This document shows, one piece after another, positions 8,818 to 17,698 of a stretch of 55,484 nucleotides of DNA. Under the pieces are notes generated by a model. That model made no database searches. It was not told where the DNA came from and saw only the letters and a program-made list of their open reading frames with translations. The DNA comes from an uncultured Clostridia bacterium (lineage in GTDB: Bacteria > Bacillota > Clostridia > TANB77 > CAG-508), in contig CAQZSK010000009.1 of NCBI GenBank assembly GCA_948934525.1, forward strand, positions 1-55,484, written 5' to 3'. Numbering within the stretch: the first letter of the stretch is position 1; each line of letters starts with the position of its first letter. The position numbers were made by a program, and so were the translations under genes.

Positions 8818-10173
8818 CTAATATTCTTTTTCTGTATTCTTTGTAGAAATTGGTCCCTGATGAGTTTCAGCATTTCTTGTTTTTATTTCCCTATTCTGAA
8901 TAATAGCAATTCCTGGTAATTCTTTTCCTTCTAAAAATTCTAAAGAAGCTCCACCACCTGTTGAAAGATGGAATCTCTCATCAAATTCATCCATGTCTTC
9001 TCCGTTTTCTCTTGCTTCATTTAAGAATTTATTAACAGCTGCTACAGAATCCCCTCCACCAATAACACATTTTGCTCTTGTTTGTTTTGCAATATATCTA
9101 GCTACAGTTTCTGTACCAATTGCATATTTAGATGCTTCTGTATACCCTAAAGGTCCATTCCATACTACCTTTTTGGCTCCATCTAAGGCATTTGCATAAC
9201 TATCTAAAGTTTGCTCTCCAATATCAAAAGGTTGGTGTCCTTCTGGAATTCCATCTTCTATATTCACTACCATACTTGGTGCTTGTTCTACAATTTCTGG
9301 TGTTAATTCCACATCTTGTGGAATTTGAGCAACTTTTAAATCTGTTGGAAGAATTAATTCTTTTCCCTTTTCTACTGCTAACTTCATAATCTCTTCTGCA
9401 GTTTTCAACTTATCTTCTTCATAACTAGAATCTCCAATGTTATATCCTCTAGCTTTTAAGAAAGTATTTGCCATTTTTCCACCGATTAAAATTTTGTCAA
9501 CTCCTGCATTTTCAATTAAATTTGTAATAACTCCAATCTTATCTGAAACCTTTGCTCCACCAAGAATAGCTACAAATGGTTTATCAGAACTTTCTAATAC
9601 TGCACCTAACTCTTCTACTTCTTTTTCCATTAAAAATCCTAATGCAGTTTCTTTCCCCTGTTCTTCCATCTTTTGTGCCACACCTTCTGTTGAACTATGA
9701 GCTCTATGTGCACTTCCAAAAGCATCATTTACATATCCATCAGCCAAATCAGCAAATTCTGCGGATAAAGTCTCATCATTTTTTGTTTCTCTAGGATCAA
9801 AGCGTGTATTTTCTACTAATCCTGCTTCTCCCTCTTTTAATTCACTAATCATTCCCTTTGCACTATTTCCTGTTGTATCACCAGCAAATTTCACTTCTTT
9901 CCCTAATTCTTCTGATAACCTTTCTGCTACAGGATTTAAAGAGTATTTTGCTTTCATTTCTTCTTCTGTCATTTCTTTTGGCTTTGGTTTTCCTAAATGA
10001 GAACAAAGAATTACTTTTGCTCCTTGTTCCATTAAGTATTGTATAGTTGGAACTGCTGCTCTAATTCTAGTATCATCTTGAATTTTTCCATCTTTCATTG
10101 GTACGTTAAAATCACAACGTACTAAAATTGCTTTTCCTTTGACATCCATATCTCTAACAGTCTTTTTTTCCAT
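8818..10173 (-). CDS. pgk: phosphoglycerate kinase
   Basis: This enzyme transfers phosphate from 1,3-bisphosphoglycerate to ADP. N-domain marks are RCDFNVP, DDTRIRAAVPTI, CSHLGKPK and VNDAFGSAHRAHSS. C-domain marks are ILGGAKVSDKIGV, VVWNGPLG and CVIGGGDS. At 451 aa it is clearly longer than the usual ~395. The excess is a charged insert (NEARENGEDMDEFDE) before the last helix and a C-terminal tail of about 30 residues after ELPGIAI, rich in N, T, E and K. The tail looks like a stop-codon loss and read-through rather than a domain. An AGGTAAG box lies close to the ATG. Confidence 0.96.
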   Translation of the reverse strand: MEKKTVRDMDVKGKAILVRCDFNVPMKDGKIQDDTRIRAAVPTIQYLMEQGAKVILCSHLGKPKPKEMTEEEMKAKYSLNPVAERLSEELGKEVKFAGDTTGNSAKGMISELKEGEAGLVENTRFDPRETKNDETLSAEFADLADGYVNDAFGSAHRAHSSTEGVAQKMEEQGKETALGFLMEKEVEELGAVLESSDKPFVAILGGAKVSDKIGVITNLIENAGVDKILIGGKMANTFLKARGYNIGDSSYEEDKLKTAEEIMKLAVEKGKELILPTDLKVAQIPQDVELTPEIVEQAPSMVVNIEDGIPEGHQPFDIGEQTLDSYANALDGAKKVVWNGPLGYTEASKYAIGTETVARYIAKQTRAKCVIGGGDSVAAVNKFLNEARENGEDMDEFDERFHLSTGGGASLEFLEGKELPGIAIIQNREIKTRNAETHQGPISTKNTEKEY

Positions 10174-10192
10174 ACTTACCTTCTTTCTTCTA

Positions 10193-10240
10193 CTTTAAGG
10201 TGGACAGCTAAGATCAACGTCTTTAGGTGTTCCCCTTAAG
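10193..10240. repeat. imperfect inverted repeat between DUF1653 gene and pgk
   Basis: CTTTAAGGTGGACAGCTAAG pairs imperfectly with TCTTTAGGTGTTCCCCTTAAG. Same intercistronic placement and similar TTAAGG/GTCC vocabulary as the GGGGACGT family, but a distinct sequence type. Confidence 0.55.
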
Positions 10241-10256
10241 TTTATTTTATTGTTTT

Positions 10257-10505
10257 TTATTTGCTTACGCTTTCAATCTTTTGTAATTCCAATCTATACT
10301 TTTGTTCAACATGTGGATATTTCTCTTTATCTACTTCTGATAAAAACATATTATATGGTCTAATAAACAAATTACATTCTCCATACAGTGCTCTATACAC
10401 TACATATTTTTCGCCTGTTTCACTATGTATTGCTACATCTTCTACAATAACATAATTTCCTTTAAAATGTTTATATATACCATGAATTACTAGTTCATTT
10501 TGCAT
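10257..10505 (-). CDS. DUF1653 domain protein
   Basis: This 82-aa protein is essentially one DUF1653 domain: IYKHFKGNYVIVEDVAIHSE, then VVYRALYGECNLFIRPYNMF. The family is found across bacteria and its biochemical role is not established. GGAGAAGG precedes the ATG. It lies between gap and pgk inside the glycolytic cluster and is separated from gap by a 152-bp structured element, so co-transcription with gap is plausible but not certain. Confidence 0.85.
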   Translation of the reverse strand: MQNELVIHGIYKHFKGNYVIVEDVAIHSETGEKYVVYRALYGECNLFIRPYNMFLSEVDKEKYPHVEQKYRLELQKIESVSK

Positions 10506-10534
10506 AAATCCTTCTCCTTAATTTATTATAAACT

Positions 10535-10686
10535 TTTCATATAACTATAATATAAGTGCAGTCCGCGCAAGGCGAGCTTGCGAGCTCCTGTCGTAGCTTT
10601 CCTTTATTGGTACATAAAATCGTAGATTTTCTTGTACAAATGAAAGCTACGTCTGTAAGGACAAACGTTATTATAGTTATATGAAA
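10535..10686. mobile_element. 152-bp structured palindromic element (MITE-like)
   Basis: The ends are perfect 17-bp inverted repeats, TTTCATATAACTATAAT and ATTATAGTTATATGAAA, extended inward by GTCC/GGAC. Inside are two more perfect hairpins: CGCAAG/CTTGCG (10566-10582) and CGTAGCTTTC/GAAAGCTACG (10592-10651), the latter capped by AAAATC/GATTTT. The folded form is a three-way junction. It has no coding capacity and lies between gap and the DUF1653 gene. It is more GC-rich in its centre than its surroundings. Alternatively it is a structured RNA in the operon transcript. Confidence 0.6.
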
Positions 10687-10706
10687 TCTTATGATAATTA
10701 AACGAA

Positions 10707-11708
10707 TTATTTACTAGAAATATAGATAGCTAAATCAACAAGCTTATTAGAATATCCCCATTCATTATCATACCAAGCTACTAATTTAACAAATGTATCT
10801 GTTAAAGCAATTCCTGCTGTACTATCAAATATTGATGTATGTTCATCATGAACAAAATCTGAAGAAACTACAGGCTCTACTGTATAGTCTAAAATACCTT
10901 TCATTTCATTTTCAGCTGCTTTTTTAACTGCTGCGCAAATCTCTTCATATGTTGCAGGTTTTTCTAGATTAACTGTTAAGTCTACTACTGAAACATCAAC
11001 TGTAGGAACTCTAAAAGACATACCTGTTAATTTTCCATTTAAAGATGGAATTACTTTTCCAACTGCTTTTGCTGCTCCTGTTGAAGAAGGAATAATATTA
11101 GCTGCTGCTGCACGTCCACCTCTCCAATCTTTTTTAGATGCTCCATCTACTGTTTTTTGTGTTGCAGTTGTACTATGAACTGTTGTCATTAATCCATCTT
11201 TAATTCCGAAATTGTCATGAATAACTTTGGCAAGTGGTGCTAAGCAGTTTGTTGTACAAGATGCATTTGAAATAATGTTCATATCTGGAGTATAAGTATC
11301 ATTATTAACTCCCATAACAAACATAGGCGCATCTTTAGAAGGTGCAGAAATGATAACTTTCTTTGCTCCTGCATCTATATGTGCTTGTGCTTTTTCTAAA
11401 GTTGTAAAAACTCCTGAACATTCTAATACATAGTCAACTCCATCTTTTCCCCAAGGAATGTTCTTTGGATCCATTTCATTATATACTTTAATTTCTTTTC
11501 CATTAACAATTAATGTATTTTCTGTTGCAGATACTTCTCCTTCAAATTTTCCATGTACTGTATCATACTTCACCATATATGCCATATAATCAGCTGTAAT
11601 AAATGGGTCATTAATAGCTACAACCTCAACTTCCTTTTTATTCAAGGCTGCTTGAAAAGATAAATTTCCAATTCTTCCAAATCCATTAATACCAATTTTA
11701 ATACTCAT
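10707..11708 (-). CDS. gap: glyceraldehyde-3-phosphate dehydrogenase, type I
   Basis: This 333-aa tetrameric NAD-dependent enzyme of glycolysis has the dinucleotide-binding INGFGRIGNLSF at the N-terminus, the catalytic cysteine in SNASCTTNCLAPLAKV, HSTTATQKTVDG, RGGRAAAANIIPSSTGAAKA and WYDNEWGYS. An AGGAGG box precedes the ATG. It leads the glycolytic cluster and has its own promoter (11783-11811) with a small hairpin in the leader. Confidence 0.98.
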   Translation of the reverse strand: MSIKIGINGFGRIGNLSFQAALNKKEVEVVAINDPFITADYMAYMVKYDTVHGKFEGEVSATENTLIVNGKEIKVYNEMDPKNIPWGKDGVDYVLECSGVFTTLEKAQAHIDAGAKKVIISAPSKDAPMFVMGVNNDTYTPDMNIISNASCTTNCLAPLAKVIHDNFGIKDGLMTTVHSTTATQKTVDGASKKDWRGGRAAAANIIPSSTGAAKAVGKVIPSLNGKLTGMSFRVPTVDVSVVDLTVNLEKPATYEEICAAVKKAAENEMKGILDYTVEPVVSSDFVHDEHTSIFDSTAGIALTDTFVKLVAWYDNEWGYSNKLVDLAIYISSK

Positions 11709-11738
11709 AATTTTTTTCCTCCTAAAATTATTTTTAAA

Positions 11739-11753
11739 GTAAGGTTTCCTTAC
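11739..11753 (-). promoter_or_regulatory. leader hairpin of gap
   Basis: The gap leader contains GTAAGG, three bases, CCTTAC, directly followed by a U/A-rich stretch and then the AGGAGG. It could weakly attenuate transcription or protect the 5-prime end. Confidence 0.4.
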
Positions 11754-11782
11754 TGTTTATTTAGTATATCCTAAACAATGTA

Positions 11783-11811
11783 ATTTTATATCAACATTAT
11801 CGATTTTTCAA
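11783..11811 (-). promoter_or_regulatory. sigma-A-type promoter of gap
   Basis: On the minus strand TTGAAA, 17 bp, TAAAAT. The predicted start lies about 70 bases upstream of the ATG. Confidence 0.6.
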
Positions 11812-11842
11812 GTATTCCGGCTTAAATTTTAACTTTTTTATA

Positions 11843-11866
11843 TTCTAAGAAAATTAGTTCTTAGAA
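11843..11866. promoter_or_regulatory. perfect palindrome upstream of the gap promoter (possible operator)
   Basis: TTCTAAGAA, six bases, TTCTTAGAA: 9-bp perfect arms about 32 bp upstream of the -35 box. There is no T-tract on either side. Could bind a dimeric regulator of glycolytic genes; identity unknown. Confidence 0.45.
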
Positions 11867-11891
11867 TAAGAAGTATATTGAAGTAGAATGC

Positions 11892-11924
11892 AAAAATAGA
11901 GGTATTAAAAAATACCCCTATTTG
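11892..11924 (-). terminator. terminator of the 84-aa protein gene
   Basis: Read on the minus strand: AATAGGGGTATT, four bases, AATACCTCTATT, then UUUUUG. Confidence 0.8.
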
Positions 11925-11945
11925 TTGATCATTCAAATACTCTTT

Positions 11946-12200
11946 TTATAGAGTAATATTATCAATTATTTTTATTTCTTGAAAAAAGAAGTCTTTTGCA
12001 TCTTGATGCCAGAAATCATGTACTTCTTGTAATACTTTTTGTTGCTTTGGTGTCATTGTTACAGTAATCTCTTGGAATAAAAAGTTTCTAATTTTAGTCC
12101 AAGTACTAACTTTTGTTGGCACTCCTGCTGGTTTGAATTCTGTTGGGTTTTCAGCTAGGTTTACTCCACCAAAACTATTTCCATTCTCATAATTTTCCAT
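11946..12200 (-). CDS. 84-aa protein of unknown function
   Basis: I do not recognise a family. The product is soluble, with an N-terminal polar segment (NGNSFGGVNLAENP) and a C-terminal aromatic part with KIRNFLFQEITVTMTPKQQ and FWHQDAKDFFFQEIKI. The FLFQEI/FFFQEI segments repeat about 40 residues apart. It has its own promoter (12245-12273), a strong AAAGGAGG site and its own terminator, so it is a well-expressed monocistronic gene. Confidence 0.75.
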   Translation of the reverse strand: MENYENGNSFGGVNLAENPTEFKPAGVPTKVSTWTKIRNFLFQEITVTMTPKQQKVLQEVHDFWHQDAKDFFFQEIKIIDNITL

Positions 12201-12244
12201 TTGTTTTTCCTCCTTTGTGAGTCACTCAAACTTTTACTGCCTTA

Positions 12245-12273
12245 TTTATACTATATCTATTTAAAATAATCAA
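12245..12273 (-). promoter_or_regulatory. promoter of the 84-aa protein gene
   Basis: TTGATT, 17 bp, TATAAA on the minus strand, about 45 bases before the start codon. Confidence 0.6.
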
Positions 12274-12332
12274 GTACTTTTTTATTTTTTTGTGTTACAT
12301 TTTCATTACAAGAACGTAATATAGTTGTAACA

Positions 12333-12887
12333 TTAAATTTCCATTTGGCTTCCTAAGAAACTTGCTGCTGATTGTGCTACTTTCTGTTCTATTTCTGACA
12401 TTTTAGTAGTGCTATCTTTAGATAATAATATAACACTACCAATTACATCACCATCTGAAATAATAGGATATACAATTTGTGAATGATATCTTCTTTCCTT
12501 ATTATCATTTTTTGTAATTGGAACTGCTAAATCGTTATTTTCTTTACTTGTATATTTTTCTTTATCTTCCATAATTCTTTCTAACTCTTCACTAACATCT
12601 TGTTCTAGAAATTCCTTTTTAGAACCTCCTGAAACAGCAATGACCATATCCTTATCTGTGATACAAGCAATATGTCCTGTTGTTTTGGATAATGTTTCTG
12701 CATACCCTGTTGCAAATTCTGTTAATTCTCCTATTGGGGAATATTTTTTTAGGATGACTTCTCCTTCTTTATCTGTAAAAATCTCTAAAGGATCCCCTTC
12801 CTTAATACGTAAAGTTTTTCTAATTTCTTTTGGGATAACGACTCTTCCCAAATCATCTATTCTTCTTACTACTCCTGTTGCCTTCAA
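12333..12887 (-). CDS. spoVT: stage V sporulation protein T (AbrB-type regulator)
   Basis: This 184-aa transcription factor acts in the forespore during late sporulation. The N-terminal AbrB/SpoVT swapped-hairpin DNA-binding domain reads TGVVRRIDDLGRVVIPKEI. The C-terminal ~125 residues form the GAF-like domain (GHIACITDKDMVIAVSG, YPIISDGDVIGSVIL). The start is a TTG placed seven bases after AAAGGAGG. A GCTCT-type hairpin (AGAGC, six bases, GCTCT) lies in the leader at about 12909-12924. Its presence is the best single indication that the organism forms endospores. Confidence 0.95.
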   Translation of the reverse strand: MKATGVVRRIDDLGRVVIPKEIRKTLRIKEGDPLEIFTDKEGEVILKKYSPIGELTEFATGYAETLSKTTGHIACITDKDMVIAVSGGSKKEFLEQDVSEELERIMEDKEKYTSKENNDLAVPITKNDNKERRYHSQIVYPIISDGDVIGSVILLSKDSTTKMSEIEQKVAQSAASFLGSQMEI

Positions 12888-13011
12888 AATGTTACCTCCT
12901 TTTAATCTTAGAGCCTTAGTGCTCTTTGCAATTTATATCTTCATACTTTTAAGCATGATTTTCTTGATATTCTTATTATTGCTTTAAAAGGAAATTTTTA
13001 TACATTTATTT

Positions 13012-13044
13012 GCAAAAAATGAAAGCTAGCATTTTACTAGCTTT
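13012..13044 (-). terminator. terminator overlapping the stop codon of the flippase-like gene
   Basis: AAAGCTAG / CTAGCTTT stem followed by UUUUUU on the minus strand. The TAG stop codon (13037-13039) is part of the 5-prime stem arm. Confidence 0.75.
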
Positions 13045-14071
13045 TAACATCTTTCTCTATTTTCTTCCATTTTATCTGATTTATAATCACTACAATCCCA
13101 CTAATCATAACAAACAAATAAAAGTTGATTCCTCTATTTAATAGTACACTACTTGTCATCATATCTTGTGGATATACATTTCTAAATATTTCTGTAAATG
13201 CTCCTTCACTTACTCCAACTGCTCCTGGTGATGGAATGCCTGATACTGTTGCATATAGTACTGATTGCATTGTAATAATTTCTAGAATATTGCACTGACT
13301 TAATCCTAATGCTCGATAAGTCCAATAAGAAGTACTATAATATAGCAAAAATTGAACCGCTGTTGTAGCAATGATTTTTACCATTAACGATTTGTGTTTT
13401 TTTATGTATACAGCACTTTCTTGATATTTTGCTAACTGCTCTTCTATCTTTTCTTTTTTCTTATCAATATTTTTAATTCTAAAAAGTTTCATTACTTTAA
13501 TAGCTATCTTTACTAGACCTTCTGACATTCTTTTTGAAAAAATCCCAATAATCAAAAGTGCTAGTGCGCTTGCATTTAAGCATACTCCTACAATAAAGAA
13601 AACAATTAATACTTTATTCATATATTGATAATTAAACAGTAAACTAATAAATGCAAAACTAAGAGTAATTACCTGCATACCACTTAAATTTAATAAAAGT
13701 GCTAGTGTAGAGCTAGATATACTAATATTATCTTTATGCATATAATAAATCTGCATTGGTTGGCCACCACTTGCTGCTGGTGTGATGGAACTAAAGAAAA
13801 AACCAATTAATGCATACTTAAAATTTTGTCTAAATGAAGATTTTTCATTTAATATTTTTAAGGTTCTTCCTATATCAATAGCTTCGCAGGCTAAGTATAA
13901 TATCATACAAATAATACCTATTAACAAATATTCTACCTTAGCCGAGCGAATAATCTGAAATATCATAGTTATATTTTGGTCTTTTAATAAAATATAAAGT
14001 GTTATACCAATAAGTAGTATAAAAAATAGAAAATTTCTAATCAATTTTGATTTACTCTTCACTGTCGTCAT
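13037..14071 (-). CDS. lysylphosphatidylglycerol synthase TM-region / YbhN-like flippase-domain protein
   Basis: This 344-aa polytopic membrane protein has about eight hydrophobic helices. It carries the UPF0104/LPG_synthase_TM marks: FFSSITPAASGGQPMQIYYM, LLLNLSGMQVI, SYWTYRALGL and the C-terminal IPSPGAVGVSEGAF. Members without the synthase domain are thought to move lipids or act in the envelope; the substrate here cannot be told. The ATG overlaps the last 20 bases of the KAP NTPase gene, so the pair is translationally coupled. Confidence 0.88.
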   Translation of the reverse strand: MTTVKSKSKLIRNFLFFILLIGITLYILLKDQNITMIFQIIRSAKVEYLLIGIICMILYLACEAIDIGRTLKILNEKSSFRQNFKYALIGFFFSSITPAASGGQPMQIYYMHKDNISISSSTLALLLNLSGMQVITLSFAFISLLFNYQYMNKVLIVFFIVGVCLNASALALLIIGIFSKRMSEGLVKIAIKVMKLFRIKNIDKKKEKIEEQLAKYQESAVYIKKHKSLMVKIIATTAVQFLLYYSTSYWTYRALGLSQCNILEIITMQSVLYATVSGIPSPGAVGVSEGAFTEIFRNVYPQDMMTSSVLLNRGINFYLFVMISGIVVIINQIKWKKIEKDVKS

Positions 14072-16317
14072 CCCATTTCCTACTATTATAATATTTTTCT
14101 ATACTTTTTAAAAATTGTGGTCTTGTATCCTCTGGTTCCATTTCTTCTATCTCTTCTTGTTCCTCCAATTCTTCTAGCTCTTCTATTGGTTCTATCTCTT
14201 TTGCTATTTCCATATCACTTGGACGTTTCATTTCTATTTTTTTTGCTTCTTCTTGTATTTGTCTCATTGTTATTTCTTCCACTTCAATTGTTCGTTTTGT
14301 TTCTTCTCTATTTAGTACTTCATTTTTTGGTCTTACTGATTTTTGTATTGGCTCTTCTTGTATTTCATCTTCTTCATATAAAGATAAAATATTACCTAAT
14401 TCATTTGAAAAATCTTCTAATAAAACTATTTTAATACTTGGTAGTTTTCCATCAATATAATCATCCATAATGCGTTTTAGTTTTGCAACACTTGGCATTT
14501 CTGGTGCGATTTCTTCAGTATACCTCTTGGCTCTATCTACTAATTTTTCTTTAATACTTACCATATCTTCATTGCTTGCACAAGAAATTCTCTGGAACAT
14601 TTGGAAAGCATCGTAGTATTTGAAAATAGGAATATTCATACATTCTTTATCAAATCTATCATAAAATTGTTCCATCTTCATAGGAATACATTTAAATACT
14701 TCTTCTGCTTGTTCTCTATACATTTTGTCTTTCAATTGTGCATTAATTTCATTAAAGTGTTTTAAAACTTCTTGCATTTCATCTTCTATTTCATCTACAA
14801 TAGCTACCGTTGAAAGTTCTTCATCTACATTAGCACAGTAGCTAGATGTTAATGATGCAATATTCATTCCATTAAAAAATACGCTTTTTACAGTTCTAAT
14901 ATCATATTTTATTAAATCTTTTTTTATAAAATAAATGAAGTATGCAAATAATTTTACTATTTGAATTAATTCAATTCTACCATTTTTAACATCTTCTAGA
15001 GTTTCATCGATTACACCTTCAAATTGATCATCTGGTATTTTCCAGTATTCCTCTGTAAGAAGCCTTTTATATCCTGGTAATTGACTTGTATCAATTGTAT
15101 TACGGATAACTTCCATATTATCTTTAAATACCCTCATATCAAAAATACGAGTACGTACATAAATTTCAATAAATTTAAAGAAACGATATTCTGCTTTGAA
15201 GTTATAATAATAATTATTATCAAACTCCTTAATATAGAATTGTCTATTATCCATAAATACTCTTGAAGATACTAAGATCGCTTTATAATCTTCATTGCTA
15301 TCAATATTAACAAATTTATCTTTTGTTATCTTTCCTGCTTTAATTTCAAAAGAAATAGCAATTGTAAAAATAAGCATAGTCTGTAATATACGATGATTTG
15401 TATTTGGATATGCTTTTGTCACCATATCAAATATCTTTTTGAAATTATTTAAAGCATGTTTTAAAATACGTAAATTTCTTGTTCCACTCTTATTAAAAGT
15501 AGAAGTAATTAAATTTGTATTTTCTCTCAAGAAACGAATTAAATCTGCCTCATTTTCATAACGCATCAAAAGTCCATTAATAATATAATTAAATTCTGGT
15601 GCGTATTCAAAAGTTTCTCCTATTAACTTTTCTTTAATTCTTTCATAATCATTTGCTTTATCAAAAACATATTCAATGGTATCACGAATTCTCTCTACCA
15701 TTGGCTTATCTGTCTTCATTGTTAATTTATTTTGTTTATCCAATAAATAAGTTGCAATAAAAGTTTTCATTTCTAAGTTACTATTTTTTAATTTGGTAGA
15801 TAATTCTTTTTCATTACAAATAATAATGGTTTTAATATGGTCATGCTCCACAAAATTATTAATATATCCCAAAATGTCAATAACATCTACATTTGCTCTT
15901 TCCAAGTCATCAAAACATAATACTTTGTCATCTGTTGAGAAAAATTGTCCATAGTCTAATTGGTTTCCATTTTGCGTAACACCAAAGAAGTTAGCCATAT
16001 CAAGCCCTGTCTTCGCATATTCAGGAATATTAGCTACTCCGACTTGCATCCATATATTTCTTTAAGTTTCTATCCATTAATTGGGTCGTTTCAATAAAGA
16101 TTTTCTTACTAATTTCCTCTAAGTTAGATATTCCATATAAGGACATATAAATTGCGGTTAATCTTTTCCCATTTACCTGCATAGCTTCTATTTTTGGTTT
16201 AATTTTATGGTTCCAAAAATAAGTTTTTCCGCTTCCCCATTCACCATTTATCATAATAGCATAATCTGTATATTCTGCTCTAATATAATCTAAAATGCTT
16301 TCTACTAAATCGTCCAT
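14052..16317 (-). CDS. KAP-family P-loop NTPase (needs +1 shift at CGG, 16039-16041)
   Basis: Read straight, the frame stops after 95 codons at GCA AGT CGG AGT AGC TAA. Skipping the C at 16041 gives MDASGVANIPEYAKTGLD and a continuous 754-aa protein. Walker A is INGEWGSGKTYFW near residues 24-36, and the Walker B-like LCFDDLERANVD near 134-145 lies after the shift. The P-loop and its partner acid residues are therefore on opposite sides of the CGG, and a working ATPase requires both halves. The C-terminus is acidic and rich in E, L and P. Many KAP-type NTPases are membrane-associated and some act in phage defence; no such role is shown here. comF lies upstream and the flippase-like gene is coupled downstream. 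Confidence 0.88.
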
Positions 16318-16375
16318 TTTTTCATCCTTTCTTATGTTTTTCTAAGTTATACAAGCTCACCTATCTTCAATTGCA

Positions 16376-17053
16376 TTAACTATCTATAGCTAGTTGATCC
16401 TTTGCAATTGTTAGAACTCCAACTTCTTTGCCTCCTGCTTGTTTTAATATTTTGGCACATTCATTTGCTGTGCTACCAGTCGTATAGACATCATCCAAAA
16501 GTAGTATATACTTATTACTTATTTTTAATTCATTTTGCACTTTATATACATTTTTAACATTTTCTTTCCTTTGTAGCTTATTCAAACTACTTTGTGGCTG
16601 ATTATTTTTTTCTTTTTTTAGCACTTTTGTTTCAATATGGATATTCACTAATTCGTTCAATTTTTTAGTTAATAACTCACTTTGATTATATCCTCTTTCT
16701 CTTTTTCTAGATGAAGATATTGGTATCGGGATAATTATATCATATTTTTTCAAAAATCTATATAATTTTTCATTATTCATAAAAAATTCATAAATAGTAT
16801 TTGCCAAATATGCTTTATCATCAAATTTATATTGTAAAATTTTTTCACGAATTATTCCTGTATAAGAAAATAGATAAAAATGTTCATCTATGAAAATATC
16901 ATTATTTCGATATAAGTCTAATTGATTCAAAAAAATATTAGAATGAATTATACTTCGTTTGCATTTTTGACATACATATCCTTCCCCTATCTTATTACAA
17001 AATCCACAAACTGACGGAAAAATAAAATTGAGGACATTCTCTAAAAGGTTCAT
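16376..17053 (-). CDS. comF: ComF family phosphoribosyltransferase-like protein
   Basis: This 225-aa protein has an N-terminal zinc-finger (CGFC and CQKC pairs) followed by a type I PRTase fold. PIPISSSRKRERGYNQSE is the family signature, and the PRPP-binding loop is ILLLDDVYTTGSTANEC. ComF family members are linked to DNA uptake in competence and to DNA repair. Length matches the family. It lies between the coiled-coil protein and the KAP NTPase. Confidence 0.92.
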   Translation of the reverse strand: MNLLENVLNFIFPSVCGFCNKIGEGYVCQKCKRSIIHSNIFLNQLDLYRNNDIFIDEHFYLFSYTGIIREKILQYKFDDKAYLANTIYEFFMNNEKLYRFLKKYDIIIPIPISSSRKRERGYNQSELLTKKLNELVNIHIETKVLKKEKNNQPQSSLNKLQRKENVKNVYKVQNELKISNKYILLLDDVYTTGSTANECAKILKQAGGKEVGVLTIAKDQLAIDS

Positions 17054-17095
17054 TTTCGCCCCTCCTTTTTAGATTTTTGTGCCCCCAATTTTTCT

Positions 17096-17575
17096 TTATA
17101 CTTCTATTGTCATTTTTAAATTTAAAGTATTCATAACTGTTTCTAAGTTTTTAAAAAGAATTCTATCATGAAATGATGCATCTGCTGCTTCTCTGTCCAT
17201 CTTGGCATCTATTTTATCTATCTTTTTATCTAATAATGAAATTCTTTCTTCCATTACTGTCATTTTTTGTTTCATTTCTGCCATGTCTACTTTTATATAT
17301 GCCATATCATATTTTAGTTCTGCTACATCTCTTTCTACTTTAGCTATTCTTTGCTCTAATGCTGTTATTCTCTGTTCTAGTGCTGTCATTCTTTGTTCTA
17401 ATGCTGTTATTTTTTCTTCTAATACAGTTACTTTTTCTTCTAATGCTGTCATTCTTTGTTCTAATACAGTCACTCTTTCTTTCAGTTCTACCACATCTTT
17501 TTGCACATTTTTTACTATTCCATTTGTTTCTTCTGTCATCTGTAATATCTTTACTAACATTTCTTGTTGCTCCAT
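17096..17575 (-). CDS. coiled-coil protein with tandem heptad repeats
   Basis: The 159-aa product is almost wholly one coiled coil. Residues about 30-80 are a tandem array of seven-residue units of the type VTVLEQR/MTALEEK/ITALEQR, encoded by near-identical 21-base repeats at about 17335-17480. A second segment, DMAYIKVDMAEMKQKM, continues the heptads. There is no membrane segment or catalytic motif. AAGGAGG precedes the ATG. The repeat array should be prone to slippage, changing the rod in steps of seven residues. The function is unknown; an oligomeric scaffold or fibre is a guess. Confidence 0.75.
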   Translation of the reverse strand: MEQQEMLVKILQMTEETNGIVKNVQKDVVELKERVTVLEQRMTALEEKVTVLEEKITALEQRMTALEQRITALEQRIAKVERDVAELKYDMAYIKVDMAEMKQKMTVMEERISLLDKKIDKIDAKMDREAADASFHDRILFKNLETVMNTLNLKMTIEV

Positions 17576-17698
17576 TAATTTTCCTCCTTCCTGTTTTGAT
17601 AATTTCCCTTTATCTGTAATTTTCTTTTTCTATATCTCATTTTAATTCATATTTACACATAAGTCAATCCTAATTTTGAATTTTTATCACATTTTGTT

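Noticed and set aside
12300..12345. Terminator after spoVT
   Set aside because: TGTTACA...TGTAACA and ATTAC/GTAAT form a nested hairpin, but no U-tract follows on either strand.
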